Shown here: positions 53,392 to 61,872 of the stretch, piece by piece
Numbering within the stretch: position 1 is the first letter of the stretch
Layout: every line of letters starts with the position of its first letter
Source of the DNA: DASQGA01 sp963722715
Lineage (GTDB): Bacteria; Actinomycetota; Thermoleophilia; Gaiellales; Gaiellaceae
Length of the DNA: 64,000 nt
Direction of reading: 5' to 3'
Assembly: GCA_963722715.1 (NCBI GenBank)
Contig: CAVROA010000020.1
Span: 186,001 to 250,000, forward strand
Position numbers and translations under genes: made by a program
The notes under the pieces: generated by a model
The model's database searches: none
What the model saw: the letters and a program-made list of their open reading frames with translations, nothing else
Told to the model about the DNA's origin: nothing

Positions 53392-53474
53392 GAGCCCGCC
53401 TCGCAGGAGGTGGGTTCATACTGGATTAACGGTATTCCCGCGCTTTCGGTTCGCTAACCGGCGGAGGCGGGCTC
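53392..53474 (+). promoter_or_regulatory. structured leader candidate upstream of hutI
   Basis: A perfect 10-bp inverted repeat (53392-53401 with 53465-53474) encloses two smaller hairpins: cctc-gcag-gagg at 53399-53410 and cggtt-cgct-aaccg at 53447-53460. The right arm ends 14 bases before the hutI GTG, so pairing could affect its translation. More inverted segments lie at 53309-53376. Pairing was seen by eye; no known RNA family recognised. Confidence 0.4.
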
Positions 53475-53487
53475 TAGGCTTGCCCGC

Positions 53488-54702
53488 GTGACCGCCCTCC
53501 TCGTTCGTGACCTGGCGCAAATCGTCTCGCCGGCGGGAAGTGATGCGCCCCTACGGGGACCACGACTCCGGGAGCTCAGCGTCACCGCCGATGCCTACGT
53601 CCTCTGCGACGACGGGCAGATCTCCGAGGTGGGGCGGATGGCCGAGGTGCCGAAGCTCGCCGATGACGTCGAAGAGCTCGACGGTCGCGGCCTCTGCGCG
53701 ATCCCCGGACTCGTCGACTGCCATACGCATGCGTGCTTCGCCGGGGACAGGGTGGACGAATTCGATCTCCGCTCGGGCGGGGCGACCTACGAAGAGCTTC
53801 ATGCAGCCGGGAGCGGGATCCTCTCCACCGTGCGGGCGACGCGCGCTGCGGGCCGCGACGGGCTCGCCGCGGCATTGGAGCGCCACCGCGGCTGGATGCT
53901 CGGGCATGGCACCACCACCTTCGAGGCGAAGTCGGGCTACGGGCTCGATCGGGAGACCGAGCTGGCCATGCTCTCGGCTATTCGCGATGCGGGCGGGGTC
54001 CCAACGTGGCTCGGGGCGCATGCTGTTCCTCCCGAGTTCACGGATGCCGATGCCTACGTGGCCTTCGCGCTCGAGGTCGTGTTGCCGGAAGCAGCGGCAA
54101 TCGCGGACGCGGCCGACGTCTTCCTCGAGCGGGGGGCATTCGATGTCCACCAGGCCCGGCGCTATCTCGAGGCGTGCCGTGACGCCGGTCTCGAGCTTCG
54201 GCTGCACGCAGACCAGTTCACGGAGGCCGGCGGCATCCCGCTCGCGGTCGAGCTCGGCGCGCGGAGCGTCGATCACCTCGAGGCAACCGGACCGGAGGGC
54301 GTGCAGACGCTCGCAGCGAGTGACGTCACCGGCGTGCTCCTGCCGGTAGCGGCGCTCTTCCTCGGCCGTCCCATGCCACCGGGGCGAGAGCTCATCGATG
54401 CGGGCGCGGCCGTCGCACTCGCGACGGACTTCAACCCCGGCAGCGCCTTCTGCGAGAGCCTTCCCGTGGCGTGCGGTCTCGCATGCACCCAGATCGGTCT
54501 CTCGCCGGCGGAGGCGCTCGCCGCCTGCACGGTGAATGCCGCCCACGTCCTCGGGCGCGCCGACCGCGTCGGGCGGATCGCTCCCGGTTACGACGCCGAC
54601 CTCGTTCTCCTGAACGCACCGGACTGGCGTTACGTCGCCTACCACCTCGGCACGGATCACGTCGCCGCCGTCGTGAAGGCGGGGGAGCGGGTGTGGCCAT
54701 GA
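53488..54702 (+). CDS. hutI: imidazolonepropionase
   Basis: Amidohydrolase turning imidazolonepropionate into N-formimino-L-glutamate. 404 residues. Metal ligands: DCHTHACFAG, GAHAVPPEF, LHADQFTEAGG and the Asp in LATDFNPGSA; family insertions GATYEELHAAG and SGYGLD are present. GTG at 53488. With hutH, hutU and ftcD it makes the pathway to glutamate plus formimino-THF complete in this window. Confidence 0.93.
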   Translation: MTALLVRDLAQIVSPAGSDAPLRGPRLRELSVTADAYVLCDDGQISEVGRMAEVPKLADDVEELDGRGLCAIPGLVDCHTHACFAGDRVDEFDLRSGGATYEELHAAGSGILSTVRATRAAGRDGLAAALERHRGWMLGHGTTTFEAKSGYGLDRETELAMLSAIRDAGGVPTWLGAHAVPPEFTDADAYVAFALEVVLPEAAAIADAADVFLERGAFDVHQARRYLEACRDAGLELRLHADQFTEAGGIPLAVELGARSVDHLEATGPEGVQTLAASDVTGVLLPVAALFLGRPMPPGRELIDAGAAVALATDFNPGSAFCESLPVACGLACTQIGLSPAEALAACTVNAAHVLGRADRVGRIAPGYDADLVLLNAPDWRYVAYHLGTDHVAAVVKAGERVWP

Positions 54703-54777
54703 CACCGAAGGACCTTGCGCGCGTCCAAAGTCCTCGGGTCGGGCGCCGCTCGCGCCGGCCGGCGGCATAATCGGCCT

Positions 54778-55179
54778 ATGCCCAGCCGAAAGCAGCGACG
54801 CCGGCGCGAGAAGCTCCAGCGCCACGAGTACGAGTACGTGGTCGAGACCGATGAGGGTGAGGAGGTTCTCGAGTCGCCGCGTGCGGTCGAGCGGACGCCG
54901 ACGCAGAAGCGCGAGCGGCAATCACGCGCACCGTCGGACCGGCGGGGCCGTCCGATCCAGCCTCCGTCGGTCGCCCGAGTTCTCAAACGTGGTGCGATCT
55001 TCGGTCCGCTGCTCCTCGTCGTCACCTACATAACGGCGCCGAGCCTGACGACGGCGCAGAAGATCTTCAACGCGGCACTCCTGATCATGATCTTCCTCCC
55101 CTTCAGCTACCTGGTCGACCTGATCGTGTATCGGACCCTCATGCGCCGGCACCGGCGCCAGCAGCAGCCCGGCGGCTAG
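54778..55179 (+). CDS. hypothetical membrane protein with basic N-terminus
   Basis: 133 residues, not recognised. A basic N-terminus (MPSRKQRRRREK), a Glu-rich linker, then two membrane helices (GPLLLVVTYITAPSL and IFNAALLIMIFLPFSYLVDLIVY), ending in Arg/Gln-rich residues. Small actinobacterial proteins of this layout are common. ATG at 54778. Its stop shares a CTAG with the convergent cupin gene. Bases 54703-54777 hold no other feature I can support. Confidence 0.6.
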   Translation: MPSRKQRRRREKLQRHEYEYVVETDEGEEVLESPRAVERTPTQKRERQSRAPSDRRGRPIQPPSVARVLKRGAIFGPLLLVVTYITAPSLTTAQKIFNAALLIMIFLPFSYLVDLIVYRTLMRRHRRQQQPGG

Positions 55180-55508
55180 CGGGAGCCGCGGAAGTGACCC
55201 TCGCCTGGCCACGGGGCGAGCAGGAGGAGGATGCGAGCCCCGCCTTCGCTTCGCACGAAGTGGCGCTCGTCCGGCTCGAAGTGGACGAGCGTCCCCACGC
55301 CCGCTTCGAGCTCCTCGCCGCCCCCGCCGATCCGGGCTGAGCCGTCCACGACGACGAGCCAGGCATGCTCCTTGACCTGGTGATCGCCCAGCTCCTGCCC
55401 CGGCTCGAGAGCGAGCAGGACTGCCCGAGCCTCGTCCTCGCTGAGGAGGACGGAGGGAGAGCGGCTGCCGCCGGGGGCTTCGATTGCACGAAGATTCCAG
55501 CTCTGCAT
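55176..55508 (-). CDS. small cupin-domain protein
   Basis: 110 residues, a single cupin barrel: LEPGQELGDHQVKEHAWLVVVDGSARI carries the motif-1 positions, with GTLVHFEPDERHFVRSEGG as motif 2. Metal-binding residues are partly conserved (His in DHQVKEH, His in VHFEP). No enzymatic role can be assigned. ATG at 55508. Divergent from the glyoxalase-II-like gene and convergent with the preceding one. Confidence 0.75.
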   Translation of the reverse strand: MQSWNLRAIEAPGGSRSPSVLLSEDEARAVLLALEPGQELGDHQVKEHAWLVVVDGSARIGGGGEELEAGVGTLVHFEPDERHFVRSEGGARILLLLAPWPGEGHFRGSR

Positions 55509-55552
55509 CGGGGCGGAGAGTGTACCGGGCCGTGGATAGACTCAACCTCCCC

Positions 55553-56194
55553 GTGAGCCTCGACGTCACCCAGCTCGAGCTCGGCCCGATCGGGACCAAC
55601 TGCTATCTCGTCCGCTCCCCGGGAGCCGGCGAAGCGGTGGTGGTCGACCCCGGCGGCGACGCGGCCGAGATCCGCCTCAGGCTCGCCGGCCTGGGGGCTC
55701 GGTGCGCCGCGATTCTGATCACGCACGGCCACTGGGACCACCTCGGAGGCGTCGCCGACCTGGCCGAGGGCACCGGGGCGCCGGTGCATATGGCCGAGGA
55801 CGAGCGGGCGCTGCTCGAGAACGTCAACGACTACGCGCCTCCAACGGTCAGGCTCCGCCCCTACACCCCGGACGTGCTGCTCCAGGGCGACGAAACGCTG
55901 GAGCTGGCCGGGATCACCTTCGAGACGCTGCGCGTGCCAGGACATTCACCTGCGCACCTCGCGTTCGCGGCCGAAGGATCCCTCTTCTCCGGTGACGTGC
56001 TCTTCGCGGACTCCGTCGGCCGCACGGATTTGCCCGGCGCAGACTGGGACGTGCTCGAGTCGTCGATCGCGACGCTTCTCGATCGCTTCCCGCCGGAGAC
56101 GGTGGTCTATCCGGGCCATGGGCCCGCGACGACGCTCGGAGCCGAGCTCGCCTCGAACCCCTTCCTCGGCGAGCTTCGGACCACCCGACGGTGA
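55553..56194 (+). CDS. glyoxalase-II-like metallo-beta-lactamase hydrolase
   Basis: 213 residues. Metal motif THGHWDHLGG, then GHSPAH, FSGDVLF with Asp, and YPGHGPAT: a complete two-metal site, unlike the protein at 16238. Size fits the short hydroxyacylglutathione-hydrolase-like group, which in Actinobacteria may act on other thioesters. GTG at 55553 chosen; GTG 55532 in frame is possible. Its stop overlaps the hisS start (GTGA), which ties it to the synthetase operon. Confidence 0.83.
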   Translation: MSLDVTQLELGPIGTNCYLVRSPGAGEAVVVDPGGDAAEIRLRLAGLGARCAAILITHGHWDHLGGVADLAEGTGAPVHMAEDERALLENVNDYAPPTVRLRPYTPDVLLQGDETLELAGITFETLRVPGHSPAHLAFAAEGSLFSGDVLFADSVGRTDLPGADWDVLESSIATLLDRFPPETVVYPGHGPATTLGAELASNPFLGELRTTRR

Positions 56195-57450
56195 AGATCG
56201 AAGCGCCGCGCGGAACGCACGACCTCCTGCCCTCAGAACAACCGCTCTGGGAGCGGGTCACGGGGGAGGCCGAGGAGCTCTGCGCGCTCTACGGCTACCA
56301 GCGGATCCAGACCCCTGTGTTCGAGCACACCGAGCTCTTCGAGCGGACGTCAGGTGCCGGCTCCGACGTGGTCCAGAAGGAGATGTACACGTTCGAAGAC
56401 AAGGGCGGGCGCTCCCTGACTCTGCGCCCCGAGGCGACCGCGCCCATCTGCCGCGCCTACGTGCAGCACGGCCTCCATCGCCAGCCGCAGCCGCAGAAGC
56501 TGTACACGCTGGCGTCCATGTACAGGTATTCGGCGCCCCAGAAGGGCCGCTACCGCGAGCACTGGCAGGTCTCCGTCGAAGCGATCGGCTCCGACGACCC
56601 CGCCCTCGACGCCGAAGTAATCCAGCTCTACGACGCCTGGCTCGGAAGACTTGGGATCACGGACTACCGGCTCGAGCTGAACTCGATCGGGGACCGGAAC
56701 TGCCGCCCCGCCTACATCGAACGCCTGACGAGGTGGCTCGAGGACCACGACGCCGACCTGGATGAGGAGACGCGGGCCAAGCGAGCCACGAGCCCGCTCC
56801 GCGTCTTCGACAACTTCGATGCAAAACCCGCGGACGTCCGAGCCGCGATGGCCGAGGCGCCGAAGATCGGCGAGTCGCTCTGCGACGCGTGCCGGGAACA
56901 TTTTGCGGCCGTGCGCAGCATCCTCGATGCATACGGCGTCGCCTACGACCTCGTGCCGACCCTCGTCCGCGGCCTTGACTACTACACGCGAACAACGTGG
57001 GAGTTCGTCGGCCCCGCGCTCGGGGCGCAGAGCACGCTTTCCGGGGGAGGACGCTACGACTACCTGGTGGAGGAGATCGGCGGCCCTGCGACTCCTGGTG
57101 TTGGCTTCGGAGCCGGCATCGAGCGGCTCCTGCTTGCCCTCGAGGAGGCCGGGGTGGAGGTCGAGGCGCAAGGAATCGACGTCTTCTTCGGCTACGGCGA
57201 AGGCGTCGACCGGTCCGCGCTCCTGGCCCAGATGGCCGAGCTCAGGCGCGCAGGCTGGCGCTGTGACGCGGAGTACGCGGGCCGCTCGCACAAGGGGCAG
57301 CTGACCCAGGCGAAGCGCTTGAAAGCACGGTTCCTCGTCGAGGCCGATGCGGACGGAGCGACGATCGCGACCCTCGACGGTGCTGCAGCAGGGCCCGCGG
57401 TGCCGGTCGGAGAGGTGGCCCGGCGCCTGCTCGAGCTGGAATCTGCATGA
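56191..57450 (+). CDS. hisS: histidyl-tRNA synthetase
   Basis: Class II synthetase. 419 residues. Motif 1 region PRGTHDLLP, TPVFEHTELFERTSG, motif 2 LYTLASMYRYSAPQKGRYREHWQ, histidine-A loop LVRGLDYYTRTTWEF and motif 3 GGPATPGVGFGAGIERL are present, plus a C-terminal anticodon domain. GTG at 56191; stop overlaps aspS (ATGA). A HisZ paralog is excluded by the complete catalytic motifs. Confidence 0.94.
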   Translation: MKIEAPRGTHDLLPSEQPLWERVTGEAEELCALYGYQRIQTPVFEHTELFERTSGAGSDVVQKEMYTFEDKGGRSLTLRPEATAPICRAYVQHGLHRQPQPQKLYTLASMYRYSAPQKGRYREHWQVSVEAIGSDDPALDAEVIQLYDAWLGRLGITDYRLELNSIGDRNCRPAYIERLTRWLEDHDADLDEETRAKRATSPLRVFDNFDAKPADVRAAMAEAPKIGESLCDACREHFAAVRSILDAYGVAYDLVPTLVRGLDYYTRTTWEFVGPALGAQSTLSGGGRYDYLVEEIGGPATPGVGFGAGIERLLLALEEAGVEVEAQGIDVFFGYGEGVDRSALLAQMAELRRAGWRCDAEYAGRSHKGQLTQAKRLKARFLVEADADGATIATLDGAAAGPAVPVGEVARRLLELESA

Positions 57451-59189
57451 CGATCTGGCGCGACCTGGGCTGTGGCGAGGTCCGCCCCGAGCACATCGGT
57501 GAACGGCACACCCTGGCCGGCTGGGCGGCAACCCGGCGGGACCACGGCAAGCTCGTCTTCGTCGACCTCCGCGACTCGACCGGCCTCTGCCAGCTGGTCG
57601 TGAACCCCGAGCGCACCCCGGACGCCATCGGCGCCGCGCACTCGGTCCGGAACGAGTTCGTCCTCCGGGCCGAGGGGGAGGTGGTCGCCCGCGCGCCCGA
57701 AGCGGTCAACCCGAACCTGCCGACCGGAGAGGTCGAGGTGCAGGTCGACCGGCTCGAGATCCTCTCGCGCTGCCCGCCGCTGCCGTTCCAGCTCGACGAG
57801 GAAGGCGTCGACGAGACCCTGCGCTTTCGCTACCGGTGGCTCGACCTGCGCCGCGAGAAGCTCCAGCGAAACCTCCGGCTGCGGGCGCAGGCCGTCGGAG
57901 TCATCCGTCGGCACATGGAGCAGGCCGGCTTCGTCGACATCGAGACACCGATCATGGGCAAGCCGACGCCGGAGGGCGCGCGCGACTTCCTCGTTCCGAG
58001 CCGGCTTCAGCGCGGCCGCTTCTTCGCCCTCCCGCAATCACCCCAGATCTACAAGCAGCTGCTCGTCATCTCCGGCTTCGAGCGCTACTACCAGATCGCG
58101 CGGTGCTTCCGGGACGAAGACCTTCGCGCCGACCGGCTCCAGGAGCTGACGCAGCTCGACGTCGAGATGGCCTTTCCGGAGCGGGAGTTCCTCTTCGAGC
58201 TGATCGAGCGGACGTACAGCGCGGTCTGGCGCGAGTGTCGTGGCGTCGACCTCGCCCCGCCCTGGCCCCGGATGACCTGGCACGAGGCGGACCGGCGATT
58301 CGGATCGGACAAGCCGGACCTTCGCTTCGACCTCGAGATCCAGGACGGGACCGAGGTCACGCGCGGCTCTGGGTTCGGCGTCTTCGCCAACGCCCCGGTC
58401 GTCCGGTACCTCGTCGCGCCCCAGGCTTTCTCGCGCGGCGAGTTGGCGAAGCTCGAGGAGGTCGCGAAGGAGTGGGGTGCCAAGGGGCTCGCCTACATCG
58501 TGCACGACGAGGAGGGCCAGGCCCGCTCGCCGATTGCGAAATTCCTGTCCGAGACGGAGCTCGAGGCGTTCAAGGCGGATCCCGGCTCGACCGTGCTCTT
58601 CGCAGCGGACGAGCCGGCGATGGTCTCGCGTGTCCTCGGGGCGCTCAGACTGCACCTCGGCCGGGAGCTCGAGCTCATCGACGAAGACGCCTGGAAATTC
58701 CTCTGGATTACCGACTTCCCGCTGCTCGAATGGGACGAGGAGGAGGGGCGGTGGACCGCTGTCCATCACCCCTTCACCCGTCCCAACCCGGAGGGGGAGG
58801 CTCTGCTCGCGACCGACCCCGGCGCCGCGCTCGCGGAGGCCTACGACCTGATCGGGAACGGGGTCGAGCTCGCGGGCGGCTCGTTCAGGATCCACGAGCC
58901 CGAGCTCCAGGAGAAGATCTTCGACCTCCTCGCGATCACGCCGGAGGAGCAGCGGTTCCGCTTCGGGTTCCTCCTGGACGCGCTCGGAATGGGTGCGCCG
59001 CCCCACGGCGGGATCGCATCCGGCATCGACCGGCTGATGATGGTCCTGGCCGACGAGCCCTACATCCGCGACACGGTCGCCTTTCCAAAGAACCAGGCCG
59101 GGATCGATCCGATGAGCGGAGCGCCTTCGCCGGTGGGGGAGGAACAGCTGCGCGAGCTCGGAATCAGCATCCGAACGAAGCCCGCTTAA
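57447..59189 (+). CDS. aspS: aspartyl-tRNA synthetase
   Basis: Class II synthetase. 580 residues: N-terminal OB-fold anticodon domain (1-110, LAGWAATRRDHGKLVFVDLRD), catalytic core with motif 2 (YYQIARCFRDEDLRADRLQE), bacterial GAD insertion (about 290-410) and motif 3 (GGIASGIDRLMM). Full bacterial architecture; whether it also charges tRNA-Asn depends on the presence of a GatCAB route. ATG at 57447, last gene of the unit. Confidence 0.94.
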   Translation: MTIWRDLGCGEVRPEHIGERHTLAGWAATRRDHGKLVFVDLRDSTGLCQLVVNPERTPDAIGAAHSVRNEFVLRAEGEVVARAPEAVNPNLPTGEVEVQVDRLEILSRCPPLPFQLDEEGVDETLRFRYRWLDLRREKLQRNLRLRAQAVGVIRRHMEQAGFVDIETPIMGKPTPEGARDFLVPSRLQRGRFFALPQSPQIYKQLLVISGFERYYQIARCFRDEDLRADRLQELTQLDVEMAFPEREFLFELIERTYSAVWRECRGVDLAPPWPRMTWHEADRRFGSDKPDLRFDLEIQDGTEVTRGSGFGVFANAPVVRYLVAPQAFSRGELAKLEEVAKEWGAKGLAYIVHDEEGQARSPIAKFLSETELEAFKADPGSTVLFAADEPAMVSRVLGALRLHLGRELELIDEDAWKFLWITDFPLLEWDEEEGRWTAVHHPFTRPNPEGEALLATDPGAALAEAYDLIGNGVELAGGSFRIHEPELQEKIFDLLAITPEEQRFRFGFLLDALGMGAPPHGGIASGIDRLMMVLADEPYIRDTVAFPKNQAGIDPMSGAPSPVGEEQLRELGISIRTKPA

Positions 59190-59275
59190 GTCCGCGGCCG
59201 ATTCCAGCCGATGGATGCAGGCATACTTAATCGCGGTCGCACCTGCGGCCGGCGAAGGAAGGTCGAAGGAGGATC

Positions 59276-60220
59276 ATGGCGACGCAAGAACCCGGACGCG
59301 CGCAGCCGGCCACGAGCCTGACCTCGTTGCCGCGCATCGACGACCTGCCGACCGCCGCTCAGGGGTACGAGCGGGTCAAGGTCGAAGAAGCTTTCGACGC
59401 ATTCCGCCGCCACGTCACTTCTCTCCAGGCGAACCTTCGGGTGCTCCAGGCAGCCCCGCGCAGAGGCGCCGCCGAGCCGATCGGGCACGCGGTCCGGATG
59501 GATACGCTCCACCTCATCCGGGCGGCCGCTGAGTTCGCCGACACGATCGAGCGCGACGCGCAGGAAGCCGCGACGACGCAGGTGGCCCGGGCCGAGCAGG
59601 AGATCCGCGAGGCGCAGATGGAGCTCCAGCAGCAAGAAGCCGAGATCGCCCGGATCAGGCAGGAGACCGAGCGCCAGCGGGCGGAGATCATGAACGCCGC
59701 GCGCACGGAGGCACGCGAGATCCTTACGAAGGCGAACAAGGACTCCTCGCAGGAGATGCGCCAGGCCGAGTCGAGCGGGTCGCGGCTGCTCGAGCAGTCC
59801 CGACACCAGGCGACGGAGATGACGAATGCCGCCAGGGCCGAGGTCGAGCAGACGCTCGAGTGGGCCCGCGCGCAGGCCGACGTCATCGTCCAGCGCGCGC
59901 GTGGCGGTGCCGAGCAGCTACTGGCCGCAGCCGGCCACGGCGATCCTGCGATCCGGGAGGCCGTGGACGCGATCGTGCGCGCAGCCGAGTCGACGGTGGC
60001 CGCTCGACGCGGTCCGGAGCGACCCGAGACGGCTGGTGGGGCTGAAAAGCCGTCCTCGTCTCCTTCACCGCCGGAAGCGGTGCCGACCGCTGACCCGAAG
60101 CCGGGCAAGTCAGAGGAAGGACCTACGGCAAAGGCTGAGGCGGCCGACGAAGAGGCTCCAGAAAGTGGCAACGCCGACCGTTCGTCACGCGAGGAGCGGA
60201 AGCCCCCCGAAGCCTCCTAG
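59276..60220 (+). CDS. coiled-coil protein, DivIVA-like in layout
   Basis: 314 residues. YERVKVEEAFDAFRRHVTSLQA near the N-terminus resembles the DivIVA-type opening, followed by a long Gln/Glu/Ala/Arg coiled coil (about 100-240) and a Pro/Glu/Ser-rich disordered tail. No membrane helix. Possible cell-pole, division or cytoskeletal role, inferred from layout only. ATG at 59276 has a strong Shine-Dalgarno (aaggagg). The 86 bases before it hold a possible promoter (TACTTA at 59224). Confidence 0.6.
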   Translation: MATQEPGRAQPATSLTSLPRIDDLPTAAQGYERVKVEEAFDAFRRHVTSLQANLRVLQAAPRRGAAEPIGHAVRMDTLHLIRAAAEFADTIERDAQEAATTQVARAEQEIREAQMELQQQEAEIARIRQETERQRAEIMNAARTEAREILTKANKDSSQEMRQAESSGSRLLEQSRHQATEMTNAARAEVEQTLEWARAQADVIVQRARGGAEQLLAAAGHGDPAIREAVDAIVRAAESTVAARRGPERPETAGGAEKPSSSPSPPEAVPTADPKPGKSEEGPTAKAEAADEEAPESGNADRSSREERKPPEAS

Positions 60221-60294
60221 CCGCGTTTCGGAAAGGCGTTAGCCTGCCGGGCACGGCCTCGATCTTTCGTCTTCTCGCCCTCGCCGGGTTCCTC

Positions 60295-61269
60295 GTGGCG
60301 GTCGCTGTGGCCGCCTGGCTTGCTGATTTGTCGTGGCCTGCCGTCGTGGGTGTGATGGCGCTCGCCCTCGCGATCGCGTGGCTCGTCGAATGGGTTTCCT
60401 GGCGCGAAGCCCAGGCGGCGCGCCTTGCCTCGCCTCCGCTCATCCGCCACGGGGCGGTCGAGGAGCCTCCGCCTGCGCGCCCACCCGAGCCAGTGCCAGA
60501 GCCGGAGGCGCCGTCCGTGGTCGAGATGGCCTCGCCCGCGGCCGAGCCCGTTCCCGAGCCTGTTGTAGTCGAGGCCGATCACGACCCCGTCCGTGTCCCG
60601 CCGGTCGCGGCGAAGGAGCCCGAGCAGGCGGTGCCGGAACCAGTCGAGGCAGAAGACCCCGAGCCGGCAGTGCCTGACCCGGTCGAGGCGGCACCAGAAA
60701 CCGAGTCCGGCGAGATCGGTGAGGAAGCGGAGCCCGGCGAGCCGTCAAGGCTCGACGAGTTGGAGGCACCTGTGGCGAGGGCCAGGCGCTCGTGGCGCGG
60801 GATGACCCTCCGGCGAGTCGATCCGCCTGACGCCACGACATCCGGGGAGCTGCCCGCTCCCGAAGAGCACGATCGCGCCCAGTACCCGGAGCGCCCGGCC
60901 ACGGCGAGCGAGCTCCTGTCCCCGGTCGAGGGCGAGTCTCGACCCGAGCCCGAGGAGCGACCCGCGTATGCACCGCCGCGGGGGGTGCCACGGCCTCAGC
61001 CCGATGAAGTCGCTCCGGTCGCCCCGCGGGCTCCGGCCAACGTCGTCCGCATGCCGCAGAGCGCCACGCCCCGCGAGTGGAATCTCTGGGAGCTCGAAAG
61101 CCTTGCCCGTGAGCAGGCGCGGCTCGAGCCCGAGCGCGGCGAGGAATGGTCCTATCTCTTCGTTCACCTCCGCCAGTTCGCCGACGTAGAGGGCAAGCTG
61201 CCCTCCGACTTCGACGGGCTCGTCCGCGAATCGTTCGGCGAGCTCCTCGAGACCCTCGAGCCCGTGTGA
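60295..61269 (+). CDS. membrane-anchored Pro/Glu-rich hypothetical protein
   Basis: 324 residues from GTG 60295, the first standard start. Two membrane helices are at the N-terminus (the second is VVGVMALALAIAWLVEW), followed by a 200-residue Pro/Glu/Ala-rich disordered region with repeated EPVPEP-type units and a C-terminal folded segment (WNLWELESLAREQARL to LLETLEPV) that looks conserved. The frame stays open and hydrophobic upstream of 60295, where GGAAAGG (60230-60236) precedes CTG 60244 by seven bases, so the real start may be CTG. Its stop overlaps the next gene (GTGA). Confidence 0.6.
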   Translation: MAVAVAAWLADLSWPAVVGVMALALAIAWLVEWVSWREAQAARLASPPLIRHGAVEEPPPARPPEPVPEPEAPSVVEMASPAAEPVPEPVVVEADHDPVRVPPVAAKEPEQAVPEPVEAEDPEPAVPDPVEAAPETESGEIGEEAEPGEPSRLDELEAPVARARRSWRGMTLRRVDPPDATTSGELPAPEEHDRAQYPERPATASELLSPVEGESRPEPEERPAYAPPRGVPRPQPDEVAPVAPRAPANVVRMPQSATPREWNLWELESLAREQARLEPERGEEWSYLFVHLRQFADVEGKLPSDFDGLVRESFGELLETLEPV

Positions 61270-61673
61270 GCCCGGCACTCCTCGTGCGTCAGGCCGCGCT
61301 CGCCGGCGTAGCGCTGCTCGCCGCGCTCGGGGCGCTTGCGCTCGGGGGAGAGGACGGTGGCGGGGTAACACCCACACCGGACCAGGTCGAGACGGCGGCG
61401 CCCTGGCAGGAGGCGGCAGTCGGCGTTCGAGGCCGGCCGGGCCACCGGACGACCTGCGGAGGGGTGCTCGAGCCGAACACAGTGGGCGTCGTCCACCCGG
61501 TCTTGCCCTGCGGGGCAAGACTCGTCCTGCGCTCGGGGCAACACACGGAGACGGCCGAGGTTGTCGACCGCGCCGCTGTCGGGCCAGGCCGCGACTTCGG
61601 GGTGACCCGCGCGCTGGCGACCCGGCTCGGGCTGGGCGGGGACGCCCGGATCCGCTGGCGCTTCGCCGGCTAG
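61266..61673 (+). CDS. RlpA-like double-psi beta-barrel protein
   Basis: 135 residues. N-terminal membrane or signal helix (LAGVALLAALGALAL), then a double-psi beta-barrel domain: TTCGGVLEPNTVGVVHPVLPCGARLVL, VVDRAAVGPGRDFGVTRALATRLG and IRWRFAG at the end. This domain occurs in RlpA and expansin-like proteins that bind or cut peptidoglycan; the barrel here is minimal and its activity is unknown. GTG at 61266 overlaps the previous stop. Confidence 0.75.
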   Translation: MSPALLVRQAALAGVALLAALGALALGGEDGGGVTPTPDQVETAAPWQEAAVGVRGRPGHRTTCGGVLEPNTVGVVHPVLPCGARLVLRSGQHTETAEVVDRAAVGPGRDFGVTRALATRLGLGGDARIRWRFAG

Positions 61674-61688
61674 TTGTACAGTTCGTCC

Positions 61689-61849
61689 ACGTGCTCGACC
61701 GCGTGCGTGGCTCTGCGCGCAATGTTGAACCAACACGACATGAGAAGGGAGCCTGCGTCCGGGACGCGCTCAGGCGCCGACCGGCAGGGCACCCACCTGG
61801 CTCGCCAGGTTCCTCACGTGCGGAGCATCATCGGCGCGGTGGGGCACGT
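61689..61849 (+). ncRNA. structured RNA candidate, 6S-like architecture
   Basis: A 15-bp closing helix (61689-61703 with 61835-61849; one mismatch, one G-U) and an inner 10-bp helix (61710-61719 with 61817-61826; two G-U) enclose a large central region with small hairpins at 61751-61775 and 61795-61810. All three wobbles are G-U on the plus strand and would be A-C on the minus strand, which argues for a plus-strand RNA. Size (about 160 nt) and layout resemble 6S RNA. It could instead be a leader of mnmA, whose start is 24 bases downstream. No family search was possible. Confidence 0.5.
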
Positions 61850-61872
61850 ACCTCTTTCGCTACGTTGACCGC

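Noticed and set aside
61721..61868. A small ORF (ATG 61722) before mnmA
   Set aside because: It falls inside the base-paired region, lacks a ribosome site and its sequence is not protein-like.
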